Under the pieces are notes generated by a model, which saw only the letters and a program-made list of their open reading frames with translations, ran no database searches and was not told the origin of the DNA. DNA of 64,000 nucleotides from RFSX01 sp965248155 (lineage in GTDB: Bacteria; Bacteroidota; Bacteroidia; Chitinophagales; Saprospiraceae): contig CBDFIO010000001.1 in the NCBI GenBank assembly GCA_965248155.1, positions 806,001 to 870,000 on the forward strand, in the 5' to 3' direction. Positions 17,450-26,953 of this stretch are shown here, in pieces. Made by a program: the position numbers and the translations under genes. The first letter of the stretch is position 1; each line of letters starts with the position of its first letter.

Positions 17450-18469
17450 TTATGTTGCTTCATCCACAATTTCTTTACGGGATTTTACCCCAAGTCGGGA
17501 GTATATTTTGTGCAGATGACTTTTCACAGTGCTTACTTCAATATGCAATTCAGAGGAGATCTCTTTGTTGGACTTACCTTCTTTTAAAAGATTAAATACT
17601 CTTTTTTCCTGACTCGATAATGATTGCACTTTTCTTTTACCCATTGATGAGAATCCTCGTTTTTGGCGCCAAATTAATACAGACACTATCGGAATGATAA
17701 TAATAAGTATGGCAGCATATAGCCATGTCTTTTTAAAAGGTGCAGAATCACCCGCTTGAAATTTTAAATAATTAAACTGATCCATAAAAGCAATGTGATA
17801 AGGGCTGGAATGACCCGAAGAGTGCAAATCATTTTCCTATCTTTTCATTAATGCCAGATGGTTTTCACTGGCGAAACTTTCATTGATAAAATGCACGGCC
17901 AGCAGTTGCAATATTTCATTGGAAGATGTATCAACAGCAGACTGAAATTCTGACAATACCTGTTGTTTGATGAATGCTCTGTTGTTTTCAGATGGTAAAG
18001 AGGGTGGGGAATCCAATTTTTTTTGGAGGGCAATTAAACGTGATAAACCAGGTTCGGAAGTATGACCTGATATTTTACTGTGTTTTAGACTTTGCAGTGG
18101 TACCTCCTGAATCAAAGTCAATTCAGATTTGTTATTCATTATAAAATGAATAAAATTTTCCTCTTTTCCTCCAATTATAATTGACGATTCGGGGTCACCT
18201 TTTTTGCATACATGCAGTCTGTAGATAAGATCTCTGTCCTCTAATTCCAGATCATTGGCTTCAAAATATCCAGTGGAATCAAGATCTATTTTATATCTCA
18301 GAAAGTCATAGGACGCGGTATGCAGATCATTAAATGAATTGATGACAGAAATATATATTGTGGGAGACCAAGAATCATCCAGTACCAACTGGCCCTTGAT
18401 ATTTGCTGCATTGACCTGGAAAAAACAAGCCAGACACAGTAGAAAAATCACAATTTTATTTCGCAACAA
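17450..18469 (-). pseudogene. membrane-bound LuxR-type regulator gene with in-frame TAG
   Basis: A 339-codon frame interrupted by TAG at 17837-17839. Upstream (18469-17840): signal peptide and a ~190-residue periplasmic beta-rich domain. Downstream (17836-17450): a linker, one transmembrane segment (TWLYAAILIIIIPIVSVLIW) and a cytoplasmic LuxR/GerE helix-turn-helix (SLSSQEKRVFNLLKEGKSNK ... VSTVKSHLHKIYSRLGVKSR). This periplasmic domain-TM-HTH layout is a known Bacteroidota one-component sensor type. The stop separates sensor from DNA-binding part. An internal ATG (FMDQFNY) could still give a membrane-anchored HTH fragment. Confidence 0.75.
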
Positions 18470-18504
18470 GTAACGAAATTTGACCTGATCTAAAGATATA
18501 AAAT

Positions 18505-19149
18505 TTAGTCCTGATCTATTTTGGCAAACATAGTTCCTGTGACATTATCGACCTCCAATACGATCTTCCATTTTCCCGCTTGTGGGTCAATGATAGTCTT
18601 TTTCATGATCCCTTTGGCCGTTTTTAAGCTTGATGAAGTGGATGTCACTGTGTATCCTTTCGAGTCCTTATTCTTGTTCTTGTTTTTGCTTTTATTCTTG
18701 TTTTTTGATACGACCGATACTGTACTGTTAGAAGAATCAGATCCTGAACTAATATGGATAACGTTAGAACCGACACCATCGTCTGAATTTGAGTTATAAT
18801 TATAATTGGAACTCGAAACGGAAATAACATTTTCATTATTACCCGAATCAACAATGACATTAACACCATCACCTCCAGTAGTAACCAATGAGAAACCTGC
18901 AGCTTTATTACCATCCGGGTCATAAGCGATCAGGTTTAGAATTCCTTCAGAGATATTTCCTTCAAAATCCATGGACAGTTCGTCGGATCCCTTTTCGACA
19001 TCGATATATATTGTTTTTGTTTCGTTTGTTTTATCCCAATCAAATTCATTTACATAATATGATTCGCTGCTTTGTGATGCTAAAGAGAAAGATAAAAAGA
19101 CCAGTAGAATTGACAATGCTTTGGAAAGATAGAATATTTGTGTTTGCAT
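18505..19149 (-). CDS. secreted low-complexity protein
   Basis: 214 aa with a signal peptide (ALSILLVFLSFSLASQS). The first half is beta-rich (YIDVEKGSDELSMDFEGNIS ... LNLIAYDPDGN). Residues ~105-165 are Ser/Asn/Asp-rich and then an Asn-Lys repeat (NKNKSKNKNKNKD); the C-terminal 45 residues again look folded (IIDPQAGKWKIVLEVDN). It resembles a surface or adhesin-like protein with a flexible linker between two beta domains. No family is recognised. Confidence 0.6.
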   Translation of the reverse strand: MQTQIFYLSKALSILLVFLSFSLASQSSESYYVNEFDWDKTNETKTIYIDVEKGSDELSMDFEGNISEGILNLIAYDPDGNKAAGFSLVTTGGDGVNVIVDSGNNENVISVSSSNYNYNSNSDDGVGSNVIHISSGSDSSNSTVSVVSKNKNKSKNKNKNKDSKGYTVTSTSSSLKTAKGIMKKTIIDPQAGKWKIVLEVDNVTGTMFAKIDQD

Positions 19150-19310
19150 GGTAGAATTGATTTTATTAGAAAATAGGACCTTTCAAAGGTAGATTTTCGA
19201 GAATATTCAAAAAAGATGGATGAGGTTGAAAAAGGATGGAATTCGGATTGAAAAAAGGTTGAATCAGTTGTTTTGATTAAGGAATGAAATTATTTTTCTA
19301 TTCCTATCCT

Positions 19311-20306
19311 TTACTCTATTTTGTCCCATTTATCACCATCCCATCTCCAAAAATCATCTAAAGCCAATTGTTGTCCATTGTGATATTTTTTTCCGCCAAA
19401 GAGATATCCAAAATTAAAATTGATATCATAGGTAAATCCAAAACTATGGCGGCCACTTGGTCCTTCATTGGTGATGGCTTCAAGCTTACTATTCACTATT
19501 TGAAAAGTGGATCTTTGAACTTTATATCGATAATTTTTACCGCCAAAACCGATTACTTTCCCTAAATTATCATCATAAATCATGGCATGATGATCCAAAG
19601 AAGAATTATCATAAGGGCCGCCCAAAGATTGCCATTGCCCATCAAACCATTCCCACAAATCTGCATATTGTCCATTTATCCAAAGCCCGCCAAATAAATT
19701 GACCTTGTTTGTTTTTTTATTGAATGTCATACCAAATGCAGATCTTTTTGGAGGGGAAGGAATATTCAATTGCTCCCATTCACTTGACCAGAGCCAGGTA
19801 TTGCCAAGAACATCTTTGCCATTCCACCCACCGAAGGCAAATAAAGAATTTTCGTTTTTCAGGTAAACCATTTGATGATGATCAGCTTTAAATGCACTAT
19901 TATTTTCGATTTGCCTCCATCTACTCCCGTTCCATTCCCACAAATCTGAGTAAGTAATACGATCGCTACCACGACCACCATGTATTATAATCGTTTTTCT
20001 TTTTTCATGAAAAGTTGCAGCACAAAAACCTCTGGCTGAAGGTCCGGGTACATCTAGTTGTTTCCATTGTCGATTCTTCCATATCCAAGTATCATTCAGG
20101 TATAAACCATCCCGGCTGTTTGTTCCCCCAAAAAGTAAGATTTGCTCGTGGATAGGATCGTATATAAAAACGTGCCCCCATCTTGCGGTTGGATTTTTAT
20201 CAATGTTAGGTTTTTCATTTGCTAATTCTGTAAATGAGGGAAATAAAATAAAAAGCAATATTACCATGCTAAATGAAAATCCAATTTGTTTTATTCTTAG
20301 TTCCAT
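19311..20306 (-). CDS. kelch-repeat protein
   Basis: 331 aa from the ATG at 20306, which overlaps the VanZ stop by 10 nt (the frame is open to 20330). N-terminal signal anchor (IGFSFSMVILLFILFPSF), then about six kelch-like blades with the pattern 'WGH..YD......LFGG..........TW.W....W': ILLFGGTNSRDGLYLNDTWIW, IIIHGGRG...SDLWEWNG, LFAFGGWNG..NTWLW, VNLFGGLW..DLWEWFDG, VIGFGGKN, GYLFGGKK...DDFWRWDGD. Probably an exported beta-propeller binding a sugar or protein ligand. The overlap with vanZ suggests translational coupling. Confidence 0.8.
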   Translation of the reverse strand: MELRIKQIGFSFSMVILLFILFPSFTELANEKPNIDKNPTARWGHVFIYDPIHEQILLFGGTNSRDGLYLNDTWIWKNRQWKQLDVPGPSARGFCAATFHEKRKTIIIHGGRGSDRITYSDLWEWNGSRWRQIENNSAFKADHHQMVYLKNENSLFAFGGWNGKDVLGNTWLWSSEWEQLNIPSPPKRSAFGMTFNKKTNKVNLFGGLWINGQYADLWEWFDGQWQSLGGPYDNSSLDHHAMIYDDNLGKVIGFGGKNYRYKVQRSTFQIVNSKLEAITNEGPSGRHSFGFTYDINFNFGYLFGGKKYHNGQQLALDDFWRWDGDKWDKIE

Positions 20307-20866
20307 TTTTGAATTAAGGATTGCACCCAACCGACACCCATACTTGTAATTACACCAAATGCTGATGCTATAAAATTGAAGCCGATATCTACAACATCAA
20401 AATGACGATAGGGGATAAAGTACTGAATACATTCATCAAAAAGACCCACTGTTGCACTCCCTAGAATGGCAATCAAAGCAGGGAATTTGATCTTTACCCC
20501 ATTCAAACGCCTTTCAACTAAAGCCTGATAAATTAAAATAGCGAACAAACCATATTCAAACATATGAGAGCGTTCTGCTGTTGTAAGATCCAACCTGAAC
20601 AATGTCATTCCGATGACACTAATAACTCCGGCATAGATCCAGATTTCTAATCGACGAGTCCGATTTTTCCAACCACTTAAAAAGAATGTAAAGACAAGCA
20701 CCAGAAATAAATAAAAAGTACTTTGTTCCAACATTCGGCGTTCGATCATAAATTCGATGAGCTTACCACCGAAAAAGAGGGTAGAGTAAATGGCTATAAA
20801 AACAACAAAAGCCCACATCCAAAGGCGACGTTCCCGATTTGAGGTAAATAATTTTTTTGGTGGCAT
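20297..20866 (-). CDS. VanZ-family membrane protein
   Basis: 189 aa with five to six membrane segments. VanZ signatures: ERSHMFEYGLFAILIYQAL and DECIQYFIPYRHFDVVDIGFN, followed by ASAFGV. VanZ was first described with low-level teicoplanin resistance; the general role of the family is uncertain. It overlaps the downstream kelch gene by 10 nt and lies 46 bp after the S74-like gene. Confidence 0.85.
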   Translation of the reverse strand: MPPKKLFTSNRERRLWMWAFVVFIAIYSTLFFGGKLIEFMIERRMLEQSTFYLFLVLVFTFFLSGWKNRTRRLEIWIYAGVISVIGMTLFRLDLTTAERSHMFEYGLFAILIYQALVERRLNGVKIKFPALIAILGSATVGLFDECIQYFIPYRHFDVVDIGFNFIASAFGVITSMGVGWVQSLIQKWN

Positions 20867-20912
20867 TATCTTCTGGACATTTATTTTTAATGTATCTTAA
20901 TGTTATAAAGCT

Positions 20913-22022
20913 TTAGTTGTCTTCCATTATCTTTTCAACCATTGACTGTAATCTATCTATTTGTTTCTGCTGCTCATCCATTTGCAATTGCTGATCATTG
21001 ATGATATCTTGTTGGTCAGCAACGGCTTTGCTTAATATGGCCACCAATGGATTCATATTAATGCGCTTTTGTTTGACAGGACCATCGTTAGTTTGAAGAT
21101 GTATTTGTCTGACAAGAGACGGGAAAACATCTTCTACATTGTTCACAAAATCTGAATCCGATACATTTTTCTTACTACCCCAAAGCATATTGATGGCTGC
21201 CAATGCACCGCAGGATTTGGATTGTAAGAGTTCTCGAAACTTTGGGGCATTGAGGAATAAATCATCGGCACAAATGACACCATCAAACATGCCGCCATAA
21301 TTGTTCAAACCGTCGAAAAAATTAAATCGGGATTAAGTTACAGATCCCACGACGTCCAGAGATCCCGGAAAAGTTGTGCAAGAATCGCCATCGCCATCCA
21401 GGTGAAAACATCCGGTGAAAACATCAAAATCTAGTGGTGGTACAGAAGCATTTGCAAAACTTAGAAGTGCATCTTCCATAGTTAAAACATAATCTCCATT
21501 GGTGCTTGGCAGGTCGATAAACGAATAGTCCAAAAGTTCATCGGTCCTTTCACCAACCAACAGGAAAGGCCTTTCCTCTCTTGTATTTTCTAGCGTTCCG
21601 CTTAAGTAATTTGCAACCTTGGCAACTTCCGATTCATTAGCAGAATCTGCGATTCCTGCCCTTCTTGCAACCTGCGTTTGCAGCCCGTGCCGCCATGGGA
21701 TGACATTTGATTCTATAGTGTCTCCTTCAAGAACCACTTTAACCATATAAGACAATTCATCTGTGCCGGAGATGTCAACATTATCTAATTCTGAAGAAAT
21801 GTCTACTTCAAAAAATCCTAGATTTCCTACAGTTACCATGACCTCCTTACTGACCAATACTTCGATTCCATTTTTAAAAACTGTAATAGTGGCTGTAGCT
21901 TGCTCGCCCATGGGGTCTGTACCGTCGTTTCTTAAGGCGAAAAAATCAATTTTTTGAGCATTTAATACACCTATTAGGAATGTACAAATAAGGATTCGAG
22001 TTAAATTATTGATGGCATTCAT
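20913..22022 (-). pseudogene. secreted protein with S74-like C-terminal region, in-frame TAA
   Basis: A 369-codon frame interrupted by TAA at 21333-21335. The first part (22022-21336, 229 codons) has a signal peptide and beta-strands (FFALRNDGTDPMGEQATATI ... MVKVVLEGDTIESNVIPW). Immediately after the stop the frame encodes SRFNFFDGLNNYGG and continues to a helical end rich in Gln/Asp (VADQQDIINDQQLQMDEQQKQ). The ending resembles the intramolecular-chaperone tails of peptidase S74-type surface proteins, though I cannot see the catalytic Ser-Lys pair with certainty. It lies directly downstream of a T9SS sorting-domain fragment. Confidence 0.55.
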
Positions 22023-22067
22023 ATCTTTTAGATTTTATGGTTTGTCATTAGATTCTTGATTAATCGG

Positions 22068-22330
22068 TTATTGTTTTATCAATTGAACTATGCTTAAAGT
22101 TTTGTCTTTGTTGCTAAGATGAAGCAGATAATTTCCGGAAGGAATATTAGGTAGGGTAAGGACCTTATTAAAATAGTCCCTGTCCATACTTGAAGTCCAG
22201 GCTTGGATTCGCCTACCATCCGTTGTTAATAAAATCAAGTCGATCTGCTTACTTTGTGGAGTGACCAAAGTAATATGTAATTGAGAGCTAAAAGGATTAG
22301 GAAAAACCTGCATCTTATCAATATCCTTGG
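22068..22330 (-). pseudogene. C-terminal T9SS sorting-domain fragment, truncated by element A copy 2
   Basis: From the IS boundary at 22330 the minus strand encodes TKDIDKMQVFPNPFSSQLHI ... SGNYLLHLSNKDKTLSIVQLIKQ, a type A T9SS sorting domain (the 'xxPNPF' motif followed by Gly-Xaa-Tyr strands). The rest of the gene should lie on the other side of the IS, but there a TM2-domain gene ends instead, so the N-terminal part has been lost. An ATG inside the IS opens the same frame, which gives a spurious start. Confidence 0.8.
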
Positions 22331-22405
22331 TGTAAATCGTCAAATAAAAGTGGACCATTAAGTGAAATATTAAAAGTTATACATAACTATTAAATTCACT
22401 TTATT

Positions 22406-22756
22406 ATGAACAAGAAAAACAAATCAGCAGAATCTTATGTCCGAGATGTAAAAAGAAGGACAAGACGTAAATTTTCTACAGAAGAAAAGATTAGAATAGT
22501 CATTGAAGGATTAAGAGGAGAACAAAGCGTTGCTTCTCTTTGTAGAAGAGAAGAGATTTCACAACCACTATATTATAAGTGGAGTAAAGATTTCATGGAA
22601 GCAGGGAAGAAACGTTTAAAGGGAGACACAGAACGTGAAGCCAATACTTCAGAAGTTCAACATCTAAAGACAGAAAATCAAGACCTTAAAGAGGTAGTAG
22701 CAGAACTTACTCTAAAAAATCGTGTGCTTAAAAAAAGCTTGAATGGAGTAAAATAA
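22406..22756 (+). CDS. element A copy 2 transposase OrfA
   Basis: A 116-aa IS3-family OrfA. HTH with RRKFSTEEKIRIVIEGLRGE and SLCRREEISQPLYYKWSKDF, then a leucine-rich coiled coil (EVQHLKTENQDLKEVVAELTL) ending NRVLKKSLNGVK. The sequence type is very common among bacterial IS3 elements. orfB begins 14 nt after the stop. Confidence 0.92.
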   Translation: MNKKNKSAESYVRDVKRRTRRKFSTEEKIRIVIEGLRGEQSVASLCRREEISQPLYYKWSKDFMEAGKKRLKGDTEREANTSEVQHLKTENQDLKEVVAELTLKNRVLKKSLNGVK

Positions 22757-22770
22757 AATTCAAGAAGTAT

Positions 22771-23754
22771 ATGCGATTTACAGCAAAAGAAAAAATGGAA
22801 TTGATCAGAATTGTTGAGCAATCTGAATGGAGCATTAGACGAACGCTTAAAGAAATCGGTATTCACAAATCAACCTTTTACAACTGGTATAAGAAATATC
22901 GGGAAAATGGAATTGTAGGATTAGAGGAAAAGAAAAGTACAAGGAAGCATTACTGGAACAAGATTCCTGATCGGATCAGGTCTGATATATTGAATCTGGC
23001 ACTGGAAGTTTCAGAGCTTTCTTGTAGAGAATTGGCTTGCAGGTATACTGATGAGAATCAATACTTTATAAGCGAAAGCAGTGTTTACAGAATATTGAAA
23101 TCTGCTGGACTGATAAACCCTCCTCATTATGATCTGATATCTGCCGCAGATGAATTTAAAGACAAAACAACAACTGTCAATCAAATGTGGCAAACTGATT
23201 TTACTTATTTCAAAATCATTGGCTGGGGATGGTATTACCTATCGACTATATTAGATGATTATTCTAGGTACATTATAAGTTGGGAGTTGTGCTCAACGAT
23301 GAAAACCCTTGATGTAAAAAATACTTTGAATCAGGCATTAAACCATCCAAATGTAAATTTGAATAAACCGCCTAAGTTATTATCTGATAATGGATCTTGT
23401 TATTTAAGTCAAGAGTTGAGCTCTTATTTGGATGATTACAAAATTAAACATGTGAGAGGAAGACCTGGTCATCCTCAAACGCAAGGCAAGATTGAAAGGT
23501 ATCACAGAACGATGAAAAATGTAATTAAACTGGATCATTATTACAGCCCAGGTGAATTGAGTTTTCGTCTTTCACAATTTGTAAAATATTATAACCATCA
23601 CAGATATCATGAATCTTTACAAAACTTGACACCAGCAGATGTTTATTATGGATTAAAAGAAGAAAAACTGAAGAGAAGAAAATTATGTAAACACAAAACA
23701 TTTAAAAAACGCAGACAAAAATATTTCAATTTAACTTTTAAAAGTGTAACTTAA
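22771..23754 (+). CDS. element A copy 2 transposase OrfB
   Basis: 327 aa with the intact DDE core (QTDFTYFK, LSDNGSCY, GKIERYHRTMKN). The first ~90 nt after the start differ from copies 1, 3 and 4 at about 14 positions packed between 22795 and 22858 (protein IRIVEQSEWSIRR instead of IRLVEQSEWSVRR), mostly synonymous, whereas the rest of the gene is nearly identical. Confidence 0.92.
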   Translation: MRFTAKEKMELIRIVEQSEWSIRRTLKEIGIHKSTFYNWYKKYRENGIVGLEEKKSTRKHYWNKIPDRIRSDILNLALEVSELSCRELACRYTDENQYFISESSVYRILKSAGLINPPHYDLISAADEFKDKTTTVNQMWQTDFTYFKIIGWGWYYLSTILDDYSRYIISWELCSTMKTLDVKNTLNQALNHPNVNLNKPPKLLSDNGSCYLSQELSSYLDDYKIKHVRGRPGHPQTQGKIERYHRTMKNVIKLDHYYSPGELSFRLSQFVKYYNHHRYHESLQNLTPADVYYGLKEEKLKRRKLCKHKTFKKRRQKYFNLTFKSVT

Positions 23755-23797
23755 TTTTATTCACTTATTGTCCACTTTGGTTTGAAGACCTACAACT

Positions 23798-24130
23798 CTA
23801 TAGCATATTAAAATTTTCGATATTCTTACGACGGGTAGCGCCCATTATTAAAAACCAATCTATAATAGCCCATACACCTAGCCCTCCACAGGTTAACAAT
23901 TTACCGATTCCCAGTCCGGTATCTCCTATCATAAACCTGTCAATACCAAGAGTCCCTGCAAGTAATGAAACGATAAGAATTGTAGTTGGATTTTTAAATT
24001 GGGAAGTCTGGATTCTAGGCCATTTCTCATCATCCATGACTGTAAGTTGTTCCCTGACGTAAGGCAAATCAATACTTTCAAAATTGTTGGCATTAGCCAT
24101 TAAAAACATGTCCACTTTTTGTGACTCCAT
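23798..24130 (-). CDS. TM2-domain protein
   Basis: 110 aa. Two hydrophobic segments joined by a short turn with the TM2 pattern (TTILIVSLLAGTLGIDRFMIGD, then GKLLTCGGLGVWAIIDWFLI), preceded by a soluble N-terminus. TM2 proteins are small inner-membrane proteins of poorly known role. The TAG stop lies 3 bp from the right end of element A copy 2, so the insertion just missed the gene. Confidence 0.85.
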   Translation of the reverse strand: MESQKVDMFLMANANNFESIDLPYVREQLTVMDDEKWPRIQTSQFKNPTTILIVSLLAGTLGIDRFMIGDTGLGIGKLLTCGGLGVWAIIDWFLIMGATRRKNIENFNML

Positions 24131-24307
24131 TGGTTAAATTATTTTTTGATAAATATTAGGAAAGCAATATTCATATTACTTTCTTTTCTCGATTGTAAAA
24201 TACGAAAATGATCCTATTGGTTCCATTTGTTGCTCTATTTATGATGTAGGTCCATAATTTTCAGACGAAACTCAGAGTTTATTGAAAAAAGATTCAATAA
24301 TGGCAGA

Positions 24308-26264
24308 ATGGCAAATATCAAACCTCATGGTCTAATTCTTCTATCTTTGCCACACATGAATATTCAGGAAAATAGGCGACCGCTTAGAGATTGGCTACCA
24401 ATAACTAAAAAAGAAGCGACATCCAGAGGCTGGGAAGAAATGGATGTTGTTCTCATTTCAGGAGATGCTTATGTAGATCATCCTGCATTTGGAGCTGCAG
24501 TTATTGGAAGGATTCTGGAAGATATGGGTTTGAAAGTTGGGATCATCCCACAACCTAATTGGCAAGATGATTTAAGAGATTTCAAGAAGTTCGGTAAGCC
24601 GAAATTGTTTTTTGGGGTGACTTCAGGATGCATGGACTCGATGGTCAATCATTATACTGCCGGAAAACGGAAGCGTTCTACTGATGCTTATACTCCTGGC
24701 GGAGAAGCTGGATTCAGACCGGATTATTCTACGATCGAATATTCAAAAATCCTAAAAAGATTATTTCCCGATACAGCTATTCTTCTTGGAGGAATAGAAG
24801 CTTCTTTAAGACGTGTTACTCACTATGACTATTGGAAAAATGAATTATGGCCCAATATTCTTAGTTTGAGTGGTGCAGATATGCTCGTCTATGGTATGGG
24901 AGAGATGCCCCTCCGGGAAATTATAAGATTGCTTCAGCGGGGGGTTCCTTTTGAAAGTATTTAGACTGTTCCTCAAACAGCTATACTTCATCCTCGTAAT
25001 GAAGAAATTCCAAAAAACAAGTCATGGGAGGATCTGGTATTGTCATCTCATGAAAAATGTTTGCGCAATAAATTGGCTTTTGCTGCTAACTTCAAGCACA
25101 TAGAGCAAGAATCCAATAAAGTGCAAGCTCAAAGATTAATTCAGGGAGTAGGGGACTATAATTTAATTATCAATCCTCCATATCCACCGATGACCGAGGA
25201 GCAAATAGATTGGTCTTTTGATCTTCCTTATACAAGATTACCACATCCCAAGTACAACAAAAGAGGGTCTATTCCTGCTTTTGAGATGATACGATTTTCG
25301 ATTAATATGCATAGAGGTTGCTTTGGAGGATGCAGTTTTTGTACAATTTCTGCCCATCAGGGCAAATTCGTTGCGAGCCGTTCTGAAGAGTCGATCATGA
25401 AAGAAGTAGAACAAGTGGTCCAGATGCCCAACTTCAAGGGGTACATCAGCGATCTGGGTGGTACATCAGCAAATATGTACAGAATGAAAGGGAAAGACCT
25501 TTCGATATGTGATCGTTGTGTCGCACCTTCCTGCATTCATCCCGTGGTCTGTTCAAATCTCGATACAAGCCATAAACCTCTGACAAATATATACCGGAAA
25601 GTAGACCAGCATCCAGAGGTCAAAAAAGCCTTCGTCAGTTCTGGAATCAGATATGACCTTCTTGTCGATGATTATAACAAAAACGCTGACGACAGTCTTG
25701 ATGAATATATGGATCAGTTGGTAAGCAAGCATGTGTGTGGGCGCCTGAAGGTAGCTTCCGGAACATACTTCCGATGCCACCTTAAAAATTATGAGAAAGC
25801 CTTCATTTAAACATTTTCATGAGTTTAAAAAGAAGTATGAAAAGCTGAATAAAAAACACGGGCTGAACCAACCACTGATTCCTTACTTTATTTCATCTCA
25901 TCCGGGGTCTACAGAAGAAGAAATGGCTAATCTGGCTTCGGAAACAAAAGACATGGGATTCAAATTGGAGCAAGTCCAGGATTTTACGCCTACACCCATG
26001 ACTGTAGCTACGGTTATCTATTATACGGGAGTCCATCCATACACTTTAAGACCTGTATATACAGCAATTACTCCAAAGCAAAAGAAGAATCAACATCTAT
26101 ATTTTTTCTGGTATAAAAGGGAAAACTATCAGAACATTAGGGATAAACTGCAAAATATGGGTAGGGAAGATCTTGTTGAAAAACTGCTCACAGACAAGAA
26201 AAAGCAGCAAAAGCGAGAAATTTTAAAGAATAAAGGTCAAAAAAAGCGCCGATTCAGGCGGTAA
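24308..26264 (+). pseudogene. ygiQ: YgiQ-family radical SAM protein gene with in-frame TAG and frameshift
   Basis: Reading continues through TAG 24962-24964 in the same frame, and then needs a one-base shift near 25745-25765. Part 1 (24308-24961): the N-terminal YgiQ domain (RPLRDWLPITKKEATSRGW; SGDAYVDHPAFGAAVIGR; SGCMDSMVNHYTAGKRKRS; LGGIEASLRRVTHYDYW). Part 2 (24965-25810): the radical SAM CX3CX2C cluster site in MHRGCFGGCSFCTIS and a second Cys-rich region (CDRCVAPSCIHPVVC). Around 25750 removing one base from GCTTCCGG restores VAPEHTSDATLKIMRKPSFK. Part 3 (25791-26264): the C-terminal domain (LIPYFISSHPGSTEEEM; QVQDFTPTPMTVATVIYYTG) with a basic tail. Relatives are single uninterrupted proteins, so this is a pseudogene or carries three sequence errors fewer than it seems; reaction unknown. 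Confidence 0.85.
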
Positions 26265-26380
26265 TTGCTGTATTTCAGCCATTTATAGTCGCTAAAAGAC
26301 AGTTCATCGAAATATTATGATATTTTAATATATAACCAACATTTGGAACAAATAAATCGTTTATATTGTAATAGTAATAT

Positions 26381-26848
26381 ATGTATCGACCTGAAAAAGA
26401 ACTGATTATGGATACTAAATCTTTTAAGAAAGTTACACAGACGGCAATCTTAAACAACTTGTTATTTTATCATAGCGAGTTTCAGGAGTATCTTGATATT
26501 ATGGCTGCTAGTAATATCAGCGGTGATGTCATAGATGTTTTAATTCAGATTAGGCAATTTAATATAGATTGTATATCGAGGTATACAGATCTTATTTCGA
26601 AAAGCAATATCTTTATTAAAGCAACGCCTTCTGAATACATTGTTTCTTCTGATAGAAACTTTACTGACCCTCTTGTGTTAACGCGGATTAACAACAAATT
26701 ATCGATGCTTCTTCCTGCCTATCGACGCGCATTAAGCAATAAAGCTTTACGTGGGTTTTCAAGGATGATAATTGGTAATAATTATGAAAAGATTGTTTCA
26801 ATCAAGGACAATCTCTTACACCCTCTCCCGGAATATCAAATCGTTTAG
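26381..26848 (+). CDS. hypothetical alpha-helical protein
   Basis: 155 aa, or 146 aa from the second ATG (26408). No signal peptide or membrane segment is seen; mostly helical, with hydrophobic heptad-like spacing (NLLFYHSEFQEYLDIMAA; VIDVLIQIRQFNIDCISRY). No family is recognised and no catalytic motif is visible. It is the first gene after the decayed stretch and has an intact frame. Confidence 0.5.
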   Translation: MYRPEKELIMDTKSFKKVTQTAILNNLLFYHSEFQEYLDIMAASNISGDVIDVLIQIRQFNIDCISRYTDLISKSNIFIKATPSEYIVSSDRNFTDPLVLTRINNKLSMLLPAYRRALSNKALRGFSRMIIGNNYEKIVSIKDNLLHPLPEYQIV

Positions 26849-26953
26849 CATTAAGCTTTTTCTATTGGGTGTAATAATATTTTATCATCGATAAAGTAAA
26901 GGCTAGAAAAGACACTTCATTTTCGAATTCACTAAAATTTAAATTTAATTGCG

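Larger units (their letters stand above)
22331..23794 (+). mobile_element. IS3-family element A, copy 2, complete
   Basis: 1464 bp from TGTAAATCGTC to GACCTACA, with intact orfA and orfB. The flanks (TCCTTGG on the left, ACTCTAT on the right) share no direct repeat, and a T9SS gene fragment on the left has no continuation on the right. This copy is therefore the product of recombination between elements, or of an adjacent deletion. It probably encodes active proteins, since both frames are open. Confidence 0.93.

Noticed and set aside
22331..22358. ATG inside the IS as a start for the T9SS fragment
   Set aside because: The first codons belong to the IS end; the gene is a truncated remnant.
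14594..26264. Reassigned TAG codon (recoding) as explanation for the in-frame stops
   Set aside because: TAG ends several intact genes (cfa, the TM2 gene, pdxH, the T9SS protein, the IS982 transposase), and TAA and TGA also interrupt genes here, so an altered code or suppressor is unlikely.
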